Assembly (NCBI GenBank): GCA_964580655.1
Contig: CAZOMR010000002.1
Span: 1-37,146 of the forward strand
DNA from: CAZOMR01 sp964580655
Lineage (GTDB): Bacteria > RBG-13-61-14 > CAZOMR01
Reading direction: 5' to 3'
DNA length: 37,146 bases
Part shown: positions 7,359 through 14,906 of the stretch, in pieces
How the letters are laid out: each line of letters begins with the position of its first letter
Numbering within the stretch: position 1 is the first letter of the stretch
Notes under the pieces: generated by a model
Seen by the model: the letters and a program-made list of their open reading frames with translations, nothing else
Database searches by the model: none
Told to the model about the DNA's origin: nothing
Position numbers and translations under genes: made by a program

Positions 7359-8702
7359 GTGTTCAGAAAAAAGGAATTGAAAAAACGGATTGAGAATTTG
7401 GAGCTTTCTCTAGCCAAAAGCCAGGAATACATTACTGACATCCTGACATTCCAGGCCGGGGACAAGGCTCTGGCCGCTCAAGCCTCGCCTAACCCCTACA
7501 ACACCCGGGAAAAGCTGATAGAGGAGTTGATCCGCAAATACAAGGGCTACGCCCGCTACGGAAATCAGACCATCCAGCGGATAGTGGACACCCGCGCCGC
7601 TTTCACCATGGCAGGCGGTCTTAAAGCCGTGGCCCAGGACACGGAACGCTATACAGGGGAACTCGCCTTCATTCGCGATCTAATTGAGCTCAATCAGCTC
7701 GACGGCCAGTTCGGTCAACAGCTTGCTGTTGAAAAGGAGTTGGAGGGCCAGGTGCTGATTGTCCTGGACTGGGACACGGCCTCGGAAAACATCCGCCTTC
7801 GCTATATCTCATGGAACGACACGCGTTACCAGGTTCACTACGCTGATCATCTATACAGCCAGATCACAAAAATCACATACAGGTATGACCCGCAGGCTTA
7901 TCATACAGAGGGATCAATACCATCGCCCGCGGCGGGCGCCAGGGAGGTGGTCATTCCTGCGGACCGGTCGGTCTTCATCAAGTTCAATGCCCGGATAAAC
8001 TCAAGGGAAGGAATCCCCACTCTCTCCGGACTCCTGGTGGAAGCTGAAGAGATTGACCAGGCACTGCGCGACTGGCGCCAGATAAACCGCTATTTCGCTT
8101 CGCCCACTCCTTACTTCAAAACCGAAGACCTGCAGGAAGCAAAAGACCTTTATGACCGACTGCTCAGCCCAAGAATAAACTGGAAGATCGGAAAGGTCTT
8201 TGCCGGTCCCGCTGAATTCCGACTGGTGGGAATGGATTACGCCGGCGCCGAGAGCATTCGACAAGAAATCGAGACCAAGATCAAGATACTAGCCGGAGGC
8301 GCGGGCGTGCCCATCCAGTTCCTGGGCTTCCCGGAATTCATGAGCAACCGCGCTACTGCGGAAAATACCATGGAACCAGTGGCACTGATCAGCATCTCTG
8401 AACAGCGCTCCTGGCTCGGGGGCTTCAAAGAGCTCTTCGACAAGGCAATAGCCCTGCGAAATCTTCATGCGCAGGCCGGATCGCCAGAATTGAAAACCGG
8501 GGTCGTGGACCCGAAGATGAAATTTATCACACAGGCCCAGATTGATCGCCTGATCCGGCTATATTTTCCGCTCTGGCAAAAAAGCGCCATCTCTCTGAAA
8601 ACCTTGCTGAGCTTGCTCCCGGACATTGACCCGCAATCGGAGATGGAAGGCCTCGGGGAGATCAACTCCACCCCGTCCCGGGACAAGGAGGAATGGGCAT
8701 GA
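7359..8702 (+). CDS. phage portal protein
   Basis: A 447-aa protein in the portal position directly after TerL. It has a short N-terminal coiled coil, then NTREKLIEELIRKYKG and a repeated pattern of long helices with IVDTRAAFTMAGG. Such anchored helices and 'R.W..INRYFASPTPYFKTED' style segments are typical of portal (DUF935/SPP1-type) proteins. The C-terminal region contains the clip and wing-like helices (EIETKIKILAGGAGVPIQFL). Twelve copies form the DNA channel at one prohead vertex and bind the terminase. Start is GTG at 7359 with AGGGAGGA 6 nt upstream. The stop TGA overlaps the next ATG. The assignment rests on position and fold pattern. Confidence 0.8.
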   Translation: MFRKKELKKRIENLELSLAKSQEYITDILTFQAGDKALAAQASPNPYNTREKLIEELIRKYKGYARYGNQTIQRIVDTRAAFTMAGGLKAVAQDTERYTGELAFIRDLIELNQLDGQFGQQLAVEKELEGQVLIVLDWDTASENIRLRYISWNDTRYQVHYADHLYSQITKITYRYDPQAYHTEGSIPSPAAGAREVVIPADRSVFIKFNARINSREGIPTLSGLLVEAEEIDQALRDWRQINRYFASPTPYFKTEDLQEAKDLYDRLLSPRINWKIGKVFAGPAEFRLVGMDYAGAESIRQEIETKIKILAGGAGVPIQFLGFPEFMSNRATAENTMEPVALISISEQRSWLGGFKELFDKAIALRNLHAQAGSPELKTGVVDPKMKFITQAQIDRLIRLYFPLWQKSAISLKTLLSLLPDIDPQSEMEGLGEINSTPSRDKEEWA

Positions 8703-9811
8703 GAACCGGAGCGACATTTACCAGCGCGGCTATCCAGGAGATGGCATCCGGCGAGGTCCGAGCCCTGATCGGCGATGACCGTTATCAGGCCATCAAGGCC
8801 AAAGACCCGCATCCGCTTTTTGTGGCCCTGACCATGGCACATGAAGGTAAAAGCTTTGGCAGAATTCTCGGACGCCGAGGAGCAAAGCAGGGAGCGGAAA
8901 AGATATGGCCGCGCTCGCGCATCCACGAGCTGGTTCAGCGGATCAATACCACATTGAATTCAATGTCTTTATCAGCCGAAAACAAAGGACAGGGCATAAG
9001 CGCCTCCGGGGTGCCGGTATATCTCTTCCACAATCAAGACAATTCTCCTCGAAACCCTGTCGGCCGCGTGATCGCCGCAGTCTCCCGATATGTCAGGGGC
9101 AAGGTTCATGCTATTGGAATAGCTTACATATCCGACCCTGAGGCGAGGAAAGGAATTCGCAACCGCGAGTTGGACACCTGTAGTATCGAGGCCGAACTCG
9201 AATTCCAACGCTCTAGTTCTAATTCAGATACTGCGGATTCACCCGGACGAGCGTGGATCGTGAATGCGGTGCAAAAGATTACAGGGCTCGCGCTTGGCTC
9301 AAAGGCGCTCCAGAGCCCCGGTTTTGCCGATGCCGGTATCCTGGCCGCGGTGCAGGAATTCGACGCGGACACTGATACTTCTAATGAGAAGGGTCAGGTG
9401 CTCGACCTGGAAGAAAGGCTAATAGAAAGGGAAAGGGAGATTCAAAATCTGGAATTGGAAGTGCAACGCTTGAGGCAGGATGCGGAAACGAATCGAAAAA
9501 CCGCGAAGATGGTGGAACTTGGTGAGAAATATCTTGACCGCGCCAACCTCTCACAAACCGAACGGTCTTTTCTCATGGATGAAATTCAAGACATGGCCCA
9601 TTCCTTCGGTGAGAGCAATGAGGAGTTTGAAGCGCAAGTAGCAAGCCGCCTGAAACAACAGCTCAAGCGTCTGGAGAAAATGCGCCGCTACTACTCATCC
9701 ACCTCCTCCATTCCGGCTCCGCCGGAGAGGGGATCGGAGAGTCTGTCCGGGGATCAAGGGATTCTTTCCAACCCACTGATTCCCCGACCTCTTTTTCCGA
9801 AGGACCTATAG
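8699..9811 (+). CDS. prohead protease fused to coiled-coil scaffold (Mu gpI-like)
   Basis: A 370-aa protein between portal and capsid genes. The middle part, with FHNQDNSPRNPVGRV (putative catalytic His), a beta-rich stretch, then RNRELDTCSIEAELEF (putative catalytic Ser), resembles the S78/Mu gpI-type prohead protease layout. From about 235 a long coiled coil (LEERLIEREREIQNLELEVQ) and helices follow, as expected for an internal scaffold. Pro/Ser-rich C-terminal tail. The protease removes scaffold and capsid leader during maturation. The ATG at 8699 is preferred because AAGGAGGA is about 7 nt upstream and it overlaps the portal stop (ATGA); ATG 8693 is too close to the SD. The function is inferred from position and pattern; catalytic residues are tentative. 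Confidence 0.6.
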   Translation: MRTGATFTSAAIQEMASGEVRALIGDDRYQAIKAKDPHPLFVALTMAHEGKSFGRILGRRGAKQGAEKIWPRSRIHELVQRINTTLNSMSLSAENKGQGISASGVPVYLFHNQDNSPRNPVGRVIAAVSRYVRGKVHAIGIAYISDPEARKGIRNRELDTCSIEAELEFQRSSSNSDTADSPGRAWIVNAVQKITGLALGSKALQSPGFADAGILAAVQEFDADTDTSNEKGQVLDLEERLIEREREIQNLELEVQRLRQDAETNRKTAKMVELGEKYLDRANLSQTERSFLMDEIQDMAHSFGESNEEFEAQVASRLKQQLKRLEKMRRYYSSTSSIPAPPERGSESLSGDQGILSNPLIPRPLFPKDL

Positions 9812-9851
9812 GAAAGAACCAGATCAGTAAAATTCATAAGGAGGAATACCC

Positions 9852-10220
9852 ATGGTAACTGAAAGCGGACTAAAACTTCGCACCAAACTGGAAAGCGCGA
9901 AAACCTTGAAGGCTACCACAGGCACTGATGAGACCCACAGCGCTGGCGACATGATCGTGGTGGGTGATACCATCGGTGTCACTGTTGAGGATGTCGGAAC
10001 ATCCTCGGATTTCGTTCTCGTTTATGAGGCGGAAAAAGTCGTGGTACCCAAGGCCACCGGGGCTGGCATCAGCTTCTCTGCGGGAGGCAATGTCTATTTC
10101 GATCCCAACAATAATTGCGTCACCAATGTCAGCACCAGCAATACCAAATGCGGCAAGGCTTTGGAGAGCGCAGGCACCTCCGATGACGAGCTCATGATTG
10201 ACCTCATAGTGCTTTCCTGA
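9852..10220 (+). CDS. DUF2190-family capsid decoration protein
   Basis: A 122-aa beta-rich protein. The end VVVPKATGAGISFSAGGNVY-FDPNNN and CGKALESAGTSDDELMIDLIVLS are the hallmark of DUF2190. These small trimeric head-decoration/stabilisation proteins are encoded just before major capsid genes in Mu-like and lambda-like modules. Preceded by AAGGAGG 8 nt before ATG. The 84-bp gap to the capsid gene contains a short hairpin (CAGCG-CCT-CGCTG near 10263-10275). It would bind the outside of the expanded shell. Confidence 0.8.
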   Translation: MVTESGLKLRTKLESAKTLKATTGTDETHSAGDMIVVGDTIGVTVEDVGTSSDFVLVYEAEKVVVPKATGAGISFSAGGNVYFDPNNNCVTNVSTSNTKCGKALESAGTSDDELMIDLIVLS

Positions 10221-10304
10221 TTTGAAAAAATCGAAACCAAGAACATTTACTACTCTGCGAAGCAGCGCCTCGCTGTGTAGCACGAGCCCCAAGGAGGATA
10301 AAAG

Positions 10305-11294
10305 ATGCGAGGAAAGATGATCGCTGACTGGAATAAAGTCAACCTTAAGGATTCCGAGGGACAGCACCAGTTTCTCTCTGCTGTACAGTATTTCATGGAT
10401 CGGCCCCGGATCGCCGCGGACCAGATCAGGGCACGAATTCAGGAGTTCACCACCAAAAACGACTTTCCCTCTACCCCCATCGAGGCCATTGCCCGCTACC
10501 ACCAGGTGGAAGAGCCGGACATCGGTTGGGAGCAGGTCTTTGAAGTCATTGATTTCACGAGCTCCCGCAAGAACGGCTTTGACATTCTTGACGTGTCGTC
10601 CGGCTTGAGCTTCAAGGCGATTATGCCCGGAGAAAAAGCCGAGGTCTACAAGATTTCAGGTGAAAAGGTCACGGTAAATTTCGACCTCTTTGGCGGGGCA
10701 CTGGGCTGGTCCAAGCTCTGGTTTGATGACGAGGAATACTGGAAGATTGAGGATACAGCAAAAGAGTTTCGCGCCAGGTGGTATGCCAACAAGGCCCAGG
10801 CTCACTATGACCTTATCTCCTCAAGCAGGGCTGACTCGGATGTGAGCTGGCAGGGAGATGCCTCCGACACCAAGGCTGTGCGTGATGCCGAGACCATAAA
10901 CTATGCTTGCGCGGCCATCCTTGAAGACATGGAGGCCCTTGGCATGGATGTCAACGCCAACTCCCGCTTCATCATCGTGTCCCCGGTTCAGCTCATGGCA
11001 AGAGTTCGCAATGCACTCAATACCACTCTGGCCCAAAGCGCAACGAGTGAAGTGAATTTCAATGTCGGCCTTGCCGTCACCACGCGCTTGAAGAATCAGG
11101 CTCTCACCCAGGCGGAGACATCCCAGTATTTCGTCTGCCTGCCGGGTCGCAAGATCAAAAGCGGCCTGCGCATGGACCTGACCATTCTCAGCGAGCCGGA
11201 CATCCTCGCCTACGCCGAAACCGTGGCTGGCTGGGGACGGTACGGCGCGGCCGTGGGTGAGTCCAAGCAAATTCGCAGATGTGCCACTTCTTAA
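10305..11294 (+). CDS. major capsid protein (Mu gpT/HK97-fold type)
   Basis: A 329-aa protein in the major-capsid position. The middle has an E-loop/spine-like pattern (FEVIDFTSSRKNGFDILDVSSGLSFKAIMPGEKAEVYK), then FDLFGGALGWSKLWFDDEEYW. The C-terminal A-domain contains SRFIIVSPVQLMARVRNAL and ends with a strand-rich segment PDILAYAETVAGWGRYGAAV. This matches the Mu-type group of HK97-fold coat proteins. There is no long N-terminal scaffold domain, consistent with the separate upstream scaffold gene. A strong ribosome-binding site (AAGGAGG, 7 nt spacing) fits high expression. A G+C-rich hairpin follows the stop. Confidence 0.8.
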   Translation: MRGKMIADWNKVNLKDSEGQHQFLSAVQYFMDRPRIAADQIRARIQEFTTKNDFPSTPIEAIARYHQVEEPDIGWEQVFEVIDFTSSRKNGFDILDVSSGLSFKAIMPGEKAEVYKISGEKVTVNFDLFGGALGWSKLWFDDEEYWKIEDTAKEFRARWYANKAQAHYDLISSSRADSDVSWQGDASDTKAVRDAETINYACAAILEDMEALGMDVNANSRFIIVSPVQLMARVRNALNTTLAQSATSEVNFNVGLAVTTRLKNQALTQAETSQYFVCLPGRKIKSGLRMDLTILSEPDILAYAETVAGWGRYGAAVGESKQIRRCATS

Positions 11295-11325
11295 CCCTGG
11301 ATTCAAATCCGAAGGATATGGAGGA

Positions 11326-11370
11326 GAGGAGGGGATTCGAATTCCCCTCCTCCTTCCCTCCCCAAGGAGG
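11326..11370 (+). promoter_or_regulatory. mutually exclusive hairpins in front of the glycosyltransferase gene
   Basis: Stem A pairs 11326-11335 (GAGGAGGGGA) with 11343-11352 (TCCCCTCCTC), 10 bp with a 7-nt loop. Stem B pairs CCTCCTT (11349-11355) with the ribosome-binding site AAGGAGG (11364-11370) across 8 nt. They share 11349-11352, so only one can form. Stem A leaves the ribosome-binding site open and could also protect capsid mRNA; stem B would hide it. Confidence 0.45.
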
Positions 11371-11374
11371 ATAG

Positions 11375-12136
11375 ATGAACCTGGCGGTTTGCATACCGGT
11401 AAGCTGGGATAAAGTCCCGACGGATTTTCTCATCGCCTTTTCTCGGTTGTTCAGGCCGGAGCAATTGAACGGGATGGAGCGACTGGGAGTGAAAAAATTC
11501 TGGCAGATTTTCAACCGCGTGTTTCCGCTGGACCTGAACCGGAACCGGCTAGGGCAAAAGAGCCTTGATCTAAAAGCTGATGCCATGCTTTTCCTCGATG
11601 CGGATATGACATTCCCCCCTGATCTGATCCCGCGTCTGATCCAGGATATGCGCGAGACCGGACCCGCTGTCATCAGCGGACTCTATTTCAAGAAAGCACC
11701 ACCGTTCCCGCCGGTAAGCGCCAACAAGATCTTCTCCCGCGATGAGCAGAAGATGTTCCCTGTCGAAATTGATTCCGGGCATCCAGACTCTATGGGCCAT
11801 CTGGTGGAATGCGATGTGGTGGGCATGGGCGCGGCCTTGATCTCCCGGGAAGTGCTGGAGGCAATCGCGCCGCCATGGTTCGAATACGAGGTCTACCAGA
11901 AGACCGGAGAGCGGACAGTTACCGAGGATGTCCCTTTTTGCAGAAAAGCGAAGCAGGCTGGCTTCAAGATTTACACCGATCTTGGTCTGGAATGCGGACA
12001 TATCACGGCCATCACTGTAACCCGGCGCCACTGGGAGGATCAGCGTCAAAAGATCATAGCCCGGACCGCTGGAGCGATTACTTCGTGGTTTTGCACAGGC
12101 CCAGGCGAATCTCAAGGAAAAGAAAATGGCCAATGA
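11375..12136 (+). CDS. GT-A-type glycosyltransferase within the structural operon
   Basis: A 253-aa GT2-like enzyme. The N-terminal strand MNLAVCIPVS, the metal-binding DAD motif in MLFLDADMTF (75-77), then PRLIQDM and ISGLYFKK form the nucleotide-sugar-binding half. VECDVVGMGAALISREVLE and TEDVPFCRKAKQAGF are the conserved acceptor-side GMG/ED motifs. Similar enzymes occur in phage genomes, where they may glycosylate capsid, tail or DNA. Its place immediately after the capsid gene suggests modification of a virion protein, which is inference. It starts after a strong AAGGAGG site that can be occluded by local RNA structure, and its 3' end overlaps the zinc-ribbon gene by 11 bp. Confidence 0.75.
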   Translation: MNLAVCIPVSWDKVPTDFLIAFSRLFRPEQLNGMERLGVKKFWQIFNRVFPLDLNRNRLGQKSLDLKADAMLFLDADMTFPPDLIPRLIQDMRETGPAVISGLYFKKAPPFPPVSANKIFSRDEQKMFPVEIDSGHPDSMGHLVECDVVGMGAALISREVLEAIAPPWFEYEVYQKTGERTVTEDVPFCRKAKQAGFKIYTDLGLECGHITAITVTRRHWEDQRQKIIARTAGAITSWFCTGPGESQGKENGQ

Positions 12137-12377
12137 AAGCATAACGGCCTGTCATGTTCCCACCGGGGAGCGGTTTGAATTTATTGTCGACGACGTGGAC
12201 AATGTGCCTGGTTGCGATTGTGGGATGCGGGACGATAGCGTCCCGCACATGTTGAAAAAACCGGAGGGAAAGTTTGACTACAAAGCCAAGACTTACACTC
12301 TCACCTGCCCGGCATGTGGAAAAAGACTCGCCGAGGCCAGGAGAATAGAGACCGAGGATATAAAAAATGTCTCTTGA
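12126..12377 (+). CDS. small zinc-ribbon protein
   Basis: An 83-aa protein with Cys30/Cys32 (PGCDCG) and Cys61/Cys64 (CPACGK), a likely zinc-binding ribbon. It overlaps the glycosyltransferase at its start (AAGGAAAAG precedes the ATG) and the next gene at its end, so it is cotranslated with both. No named family is recognised. It could be a minor head component or a partner of the glycosyltransferase. Confidence 0.6.
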   Translation: MANESITACHVPTGERFEFIVDDVDNVPGCDCGMRDDSVPHMLKKPEGKFDYKAKTYTLTCPACGKRLAEARRIETEDIKNVS

Positions 12378-13515
12378 GAAAATTATAATATACCCTTATG
12401 CCACGCTGAGTTCAGATAATAACCTTGAAAAGCTTGAGGGCTGTTCGAAGGTTGCGCTCAAGCCACGCGATGAAGATGGGAATCATATTCTCGTTTTATC
12501 TCATTTTGACGAAAGTAATATAGATACGACTTATAAATGGGCTCGGATGTTCAATGACTCGGCCTATGATGCGAGGTGGATAGGCCGGAGACTTGTAAAG
12601 TGGAACGATACAGTTCCGAAGTTCGGCGCTGGTTGTCTTTACACATACAGCCCTGACTATGCGGCTCTGGCCTTACCTTACCATGCCAGATACAACAACC
12701 TGACAGACTTCACGATAGAGGCCTTTGTCCGGTTTCATTTGGATACAGGAACCAAGACCATATTCAATGAATACTTCTATCACACTGACAAACAAGGTCG
12801 CTGGAGACTGGAGCGGAATGGAACAGAGCTGAGGCTCATCACTTATGACGCAAATGGAAACTATCATACCCTGTCTACATCCGGCCTGGGTCTCGTGACT
12901 TCGCAGTATTACCACATTCGGTTCTCTCACTCGTATGCAGGAAATGTAAAAATAAGTGTTGATGGCACAGAGGTTGCCTCGAGCTCTATCGGCAAGATGC
13001 TGGAAACCCTGGATGAGACCATCTGCCCGTTTATCACCATCGGCGGGTATTACAATCATCCATCCATGGCCTGCATCAACAGTGACAAAATCTGCGTGGA
13101 TGAGTTCATCATGTATAAAGATATCCTTCCTTCAAACTATGATGTCCGCACCGCGGCCTGCAAGCCCTTCAGCCAGGATGAGCCCACTGCAACATTGACG
13201 CTGGATACGGGACTCAAGGATGCAGTCTGGGATGCTTCGAGCATTCTTTTTGTAGATGAGACTGATTTCAACAACAATGGGATAAAAATCCGCCGGGATG
13301 CGGATGATGATAATACGCCGTCTTTCACAGGCGATCCGATAACCCTGTCGCAGTTTAGAAGCGGGGATAATCCTCTCGGGAGATACCTGCACCTGGAGTT
13401 TACATTTTACAGCGACGGGGACACAAAGAGGGTTTTATTCCCTGGCAAGATTGACCTCTGTGGAGGCAAACCTTCTATGCTTGCGCGTAGAGCGCCAGAA
13501 ATTGTAAGGAGATGA
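12367..13515 (+). CDS. LamG/concanavalin A-like domain protein, probable virion surface protein
   Basis: A 382-aa protein. Residues about 95-235 fit a LamG-type beta sandwich: FTIEAFVRFHLDTGTKTIF, RWRLERNGTELRLITYDANG, YYHIRFSHSYAGNVKISVDG, and the closing CVDEFIMYKDIL. The C-terminal part is beta-rich and ends SDGDTKRVLFPGKIDLCGG. LamG-like domains bind carbohydrates, and in virions they decorate heads or tails. It lies between capsid-linked genes and the connector, so a head-surface adhesin or head fibre is plausible. Start ATG at 12367 overlaps the zinc-ribbon gene by 11 bp. No signal peptide, so it is not a conventional secreted protein. Confidence 0.6.
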   Translation: MSLEKIIIYPYATLSSDNNLEKLEGCSKVALKPRDEDGNHILVLSHFDESNIDTTYKWARMFNDSAYDARWIGRRLVKWNDTVPKFGAGCLYTYSPDYAALALPYHARYNNLTDFTIEAFVRFHLDTGTKTIFNEYFYHTDKQGRWRLERNGTELRLITYDANGNYHTLSTSGLGLVTSQYYHIRFSHSYAGNVKISVDGTEVASSSIGKMLETLDETICPFITIGGYYNHPSMACINSDKICVDEFIMYKDILPSNYDVRTAACKPFSQDEPTATLTLDTGLKDAVWDASSILFVDETDFNNNGIKIRRDADDDNTPSFTGDPITLSQFRSGDNPLGRYLHLEFTFYSDGDTKRVLFPGKIDLCGGKPSMLARRAPEIVRR

Positions 13516-13519
13516 ATCC

Positions 13520-14293
13520 ATGACCCTTGCTCTGCCTCAATACCAGCAGAACGAAACCGGCCGCTTTGATTTCCGCGTGCCAGATGGCCTGGGCCACTAC
13601 GTTTACCTCGACTGGGATGACCCGGACCTGAAAGTCGAGTTCCGCGACTCCCAGGGAACCCTTCGCTTCACCGCCACCACCTCATCCAGCCCCGCTTTCA
13701 CCAAGGGGGGCGATGATCAAGGCTATTACCATTATGTAGAGGGGGTTGATCTTTCCGAATTCGCGCTCGGAAATGTGGAGGCGCGTATCTACGGCAAGGT
13801 CAACAGCGCCGAGGTGGAGCCGTATCCTACGATCATCGTGGCGTTCGAGGTTATCTCAAGCTTTGGCGAGGAACCGCTATATACCACGGCGGATCGGGTC
13901 AAGGCTGAACTCCCGGATGACCTTCCCGATGAGCTGACCGAATCCCTGATCACCCGCTACATCGCGGACCAGAGCCGAAAGCTGGACGCCTACTTGAGAA
14001 CCTGCTATCCGGTTCCCTTCTCAGGAATCGGCGATAACCCTCGGACCCCGGAACTGGTGGAACAGATATGCCGCAAGTTGACGCTCCATGAGTGCCTCTT
14101 GTTTCTCGCCCGTGATAACAGGGTTACCGAAGATAGCCCCTTTGCAAAGGAAGCGCTTTCGAACCTGGAAAAGATGATCCCTCTTAACGGAAAGGTGCCC
14201 ATGATCCGGCTGGAAGGCTACTTCGGCCCGCTGGCTGGTTACTCTGCGGAAATTTCCCGGCAGGACTATCCGGATGAAGACCTGCTTACTTGA
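13520..14293 (+). CDS. head-tail connector (Mu gp36/DUF1320-like) with extra N-terminal beta domain
   Basis: A 257-aa protein in two parts. Residues about 118-250 (LYTTADRVKAELPDDLPDEL, ITRYIADQSRKLDAYLRTCY, then TPELVEQICRKLTLHECLLF) are the helical connector fold of DUF1320/Mu gp36. The preceding 110 residues are a beta sandwich (FDFRVPDGLGHYVYLDW, VEARIYGKVNSAEVE) not usually part of this family. It likely joins the portal ring to the tail, while the N-terminal domain may sit outside. AAGGAG lies 8 nt upstream. The gene is followed by a 55-bp gap with a CGTCGCC/GGCGACG inverted repeat. Confidence 0.7.
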   Translation: MTLALPQYQQNETGRFDFRVPDGLGHYVYLDWDDPDLKVEFRDSQGTLRFTATTSSSPAFTKGGDDQGYYHYVEGVDLSEFALGNVEARIYGKVNSAEVEPYPTIIVAFEVISSFGEEPLYTTADRVKAELPDDLPDELTESLITRYIADQSRKLDAYLRTCYPVPFSGIGDNPRTPELVEQICRKLTLHECLLFLARDNRVTEDSPFAKEALSNLEKMIPLNGKVPMIRLEGYFGPLAGYSAEISRQDYPDEDLLT

Positions 14294-14348
14294 AAAACTT
14301 TCGTCGCCCATGCTCCAAGGTTTCGGCGACGGAGCGAGGTAGCTGACC

Positions 14349-14879
14349 ATGGCTTTGACAGATGGCGATTACCTTAAAGTGGCCGCTAAGATCGTGGCCA
14401 CGCTTTTAAGTGATACCAACTCCGGAGGGCTAAGAGAAGGGGACGAGCCCCCGGTCAGGACTATTGAGGCCCGCCTGCCGGAGGAAAACCGGTATTACGG
14501 CAAGCATGAGTTGCCACTGATCGCAGTGGAGGTGAAGGGAAAAAGGGAGGTCCATGAACCCAATATGCGCTGTGAGGCAAAAGTATTCGATGTGGAATTC
14601 ATTGTTCTCACACGGGGCGGGGACCGGCAAAAAGAGAATCAGCAATGCAAGAAGATAGCACATCGTCTGGAGAAAATCTTCCGCGAGCAGAGTCAGAGCA
14701 ACAAGCCATTCCAGGGTCTACCGGATTCGATCGAGGATTCGGAAGGCGTGCTCTTGGCCCGGCTCAGAAACACCTTTTTCGAAGCCGCGAGATCGGAAGA
14801 AGCAAGCCCTAAAAGACCAACGGCAAGGGCTGTCGTCCGCGGAGAACTCTGGATTCCATGTAATCTTGGAACCGATTAG
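14349..14879 (+). CDS. probable tail terminator / tail completion protein
   Basis: A 176-aa protein between connector and tail-tube genes. The sequence has an alternating helix/strand pattern (LPLIAVEVKGKREVHEPNM, AKVFDVEFIVLTRGG, CKKIAHRLEKIFRE, then ARAVVRGELWIPCN), consistent with the gpU/gp37-like alpha-beta fold of tail terminators. Assignment rests mainly on gene order; no diagnostic motif is visible. Confidence 0.5.
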   Translation: MALTDGDYLKVAAKIVATLLSDTNSGGLREGDEPPVRTIEARLPEENRYYGKHELPLIAVEVKGKREVHEPNMRCEAKVFDVEFIVLTRGGDRQKENQQCKKIAHRLEKIFREQSQSNKPFQGLPDSIEDSEGVLLARLRNTFFEAARSEEASPKRPTARAVVRGELWIPCNLGTD

Positions 14880-14906
14880 CTCAAGAGTAATACAAGGAGC
14901 ACTCGC

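Noticed and set aside
10221..10304. CAGCG-CCT-CGCTG hairpin before the capsid gene as a terminator.
   Set aside because: The stem is only 5 bp with no T-tract, and a stop just before the capsid gene would be unlikely.
9870..10502. 210-codon open frame on the minus strand over the decoration and capsid genes.
   Set aside because: It is antisense to two recognisable virion genes with good ribosome-binding sites and shows no family features.
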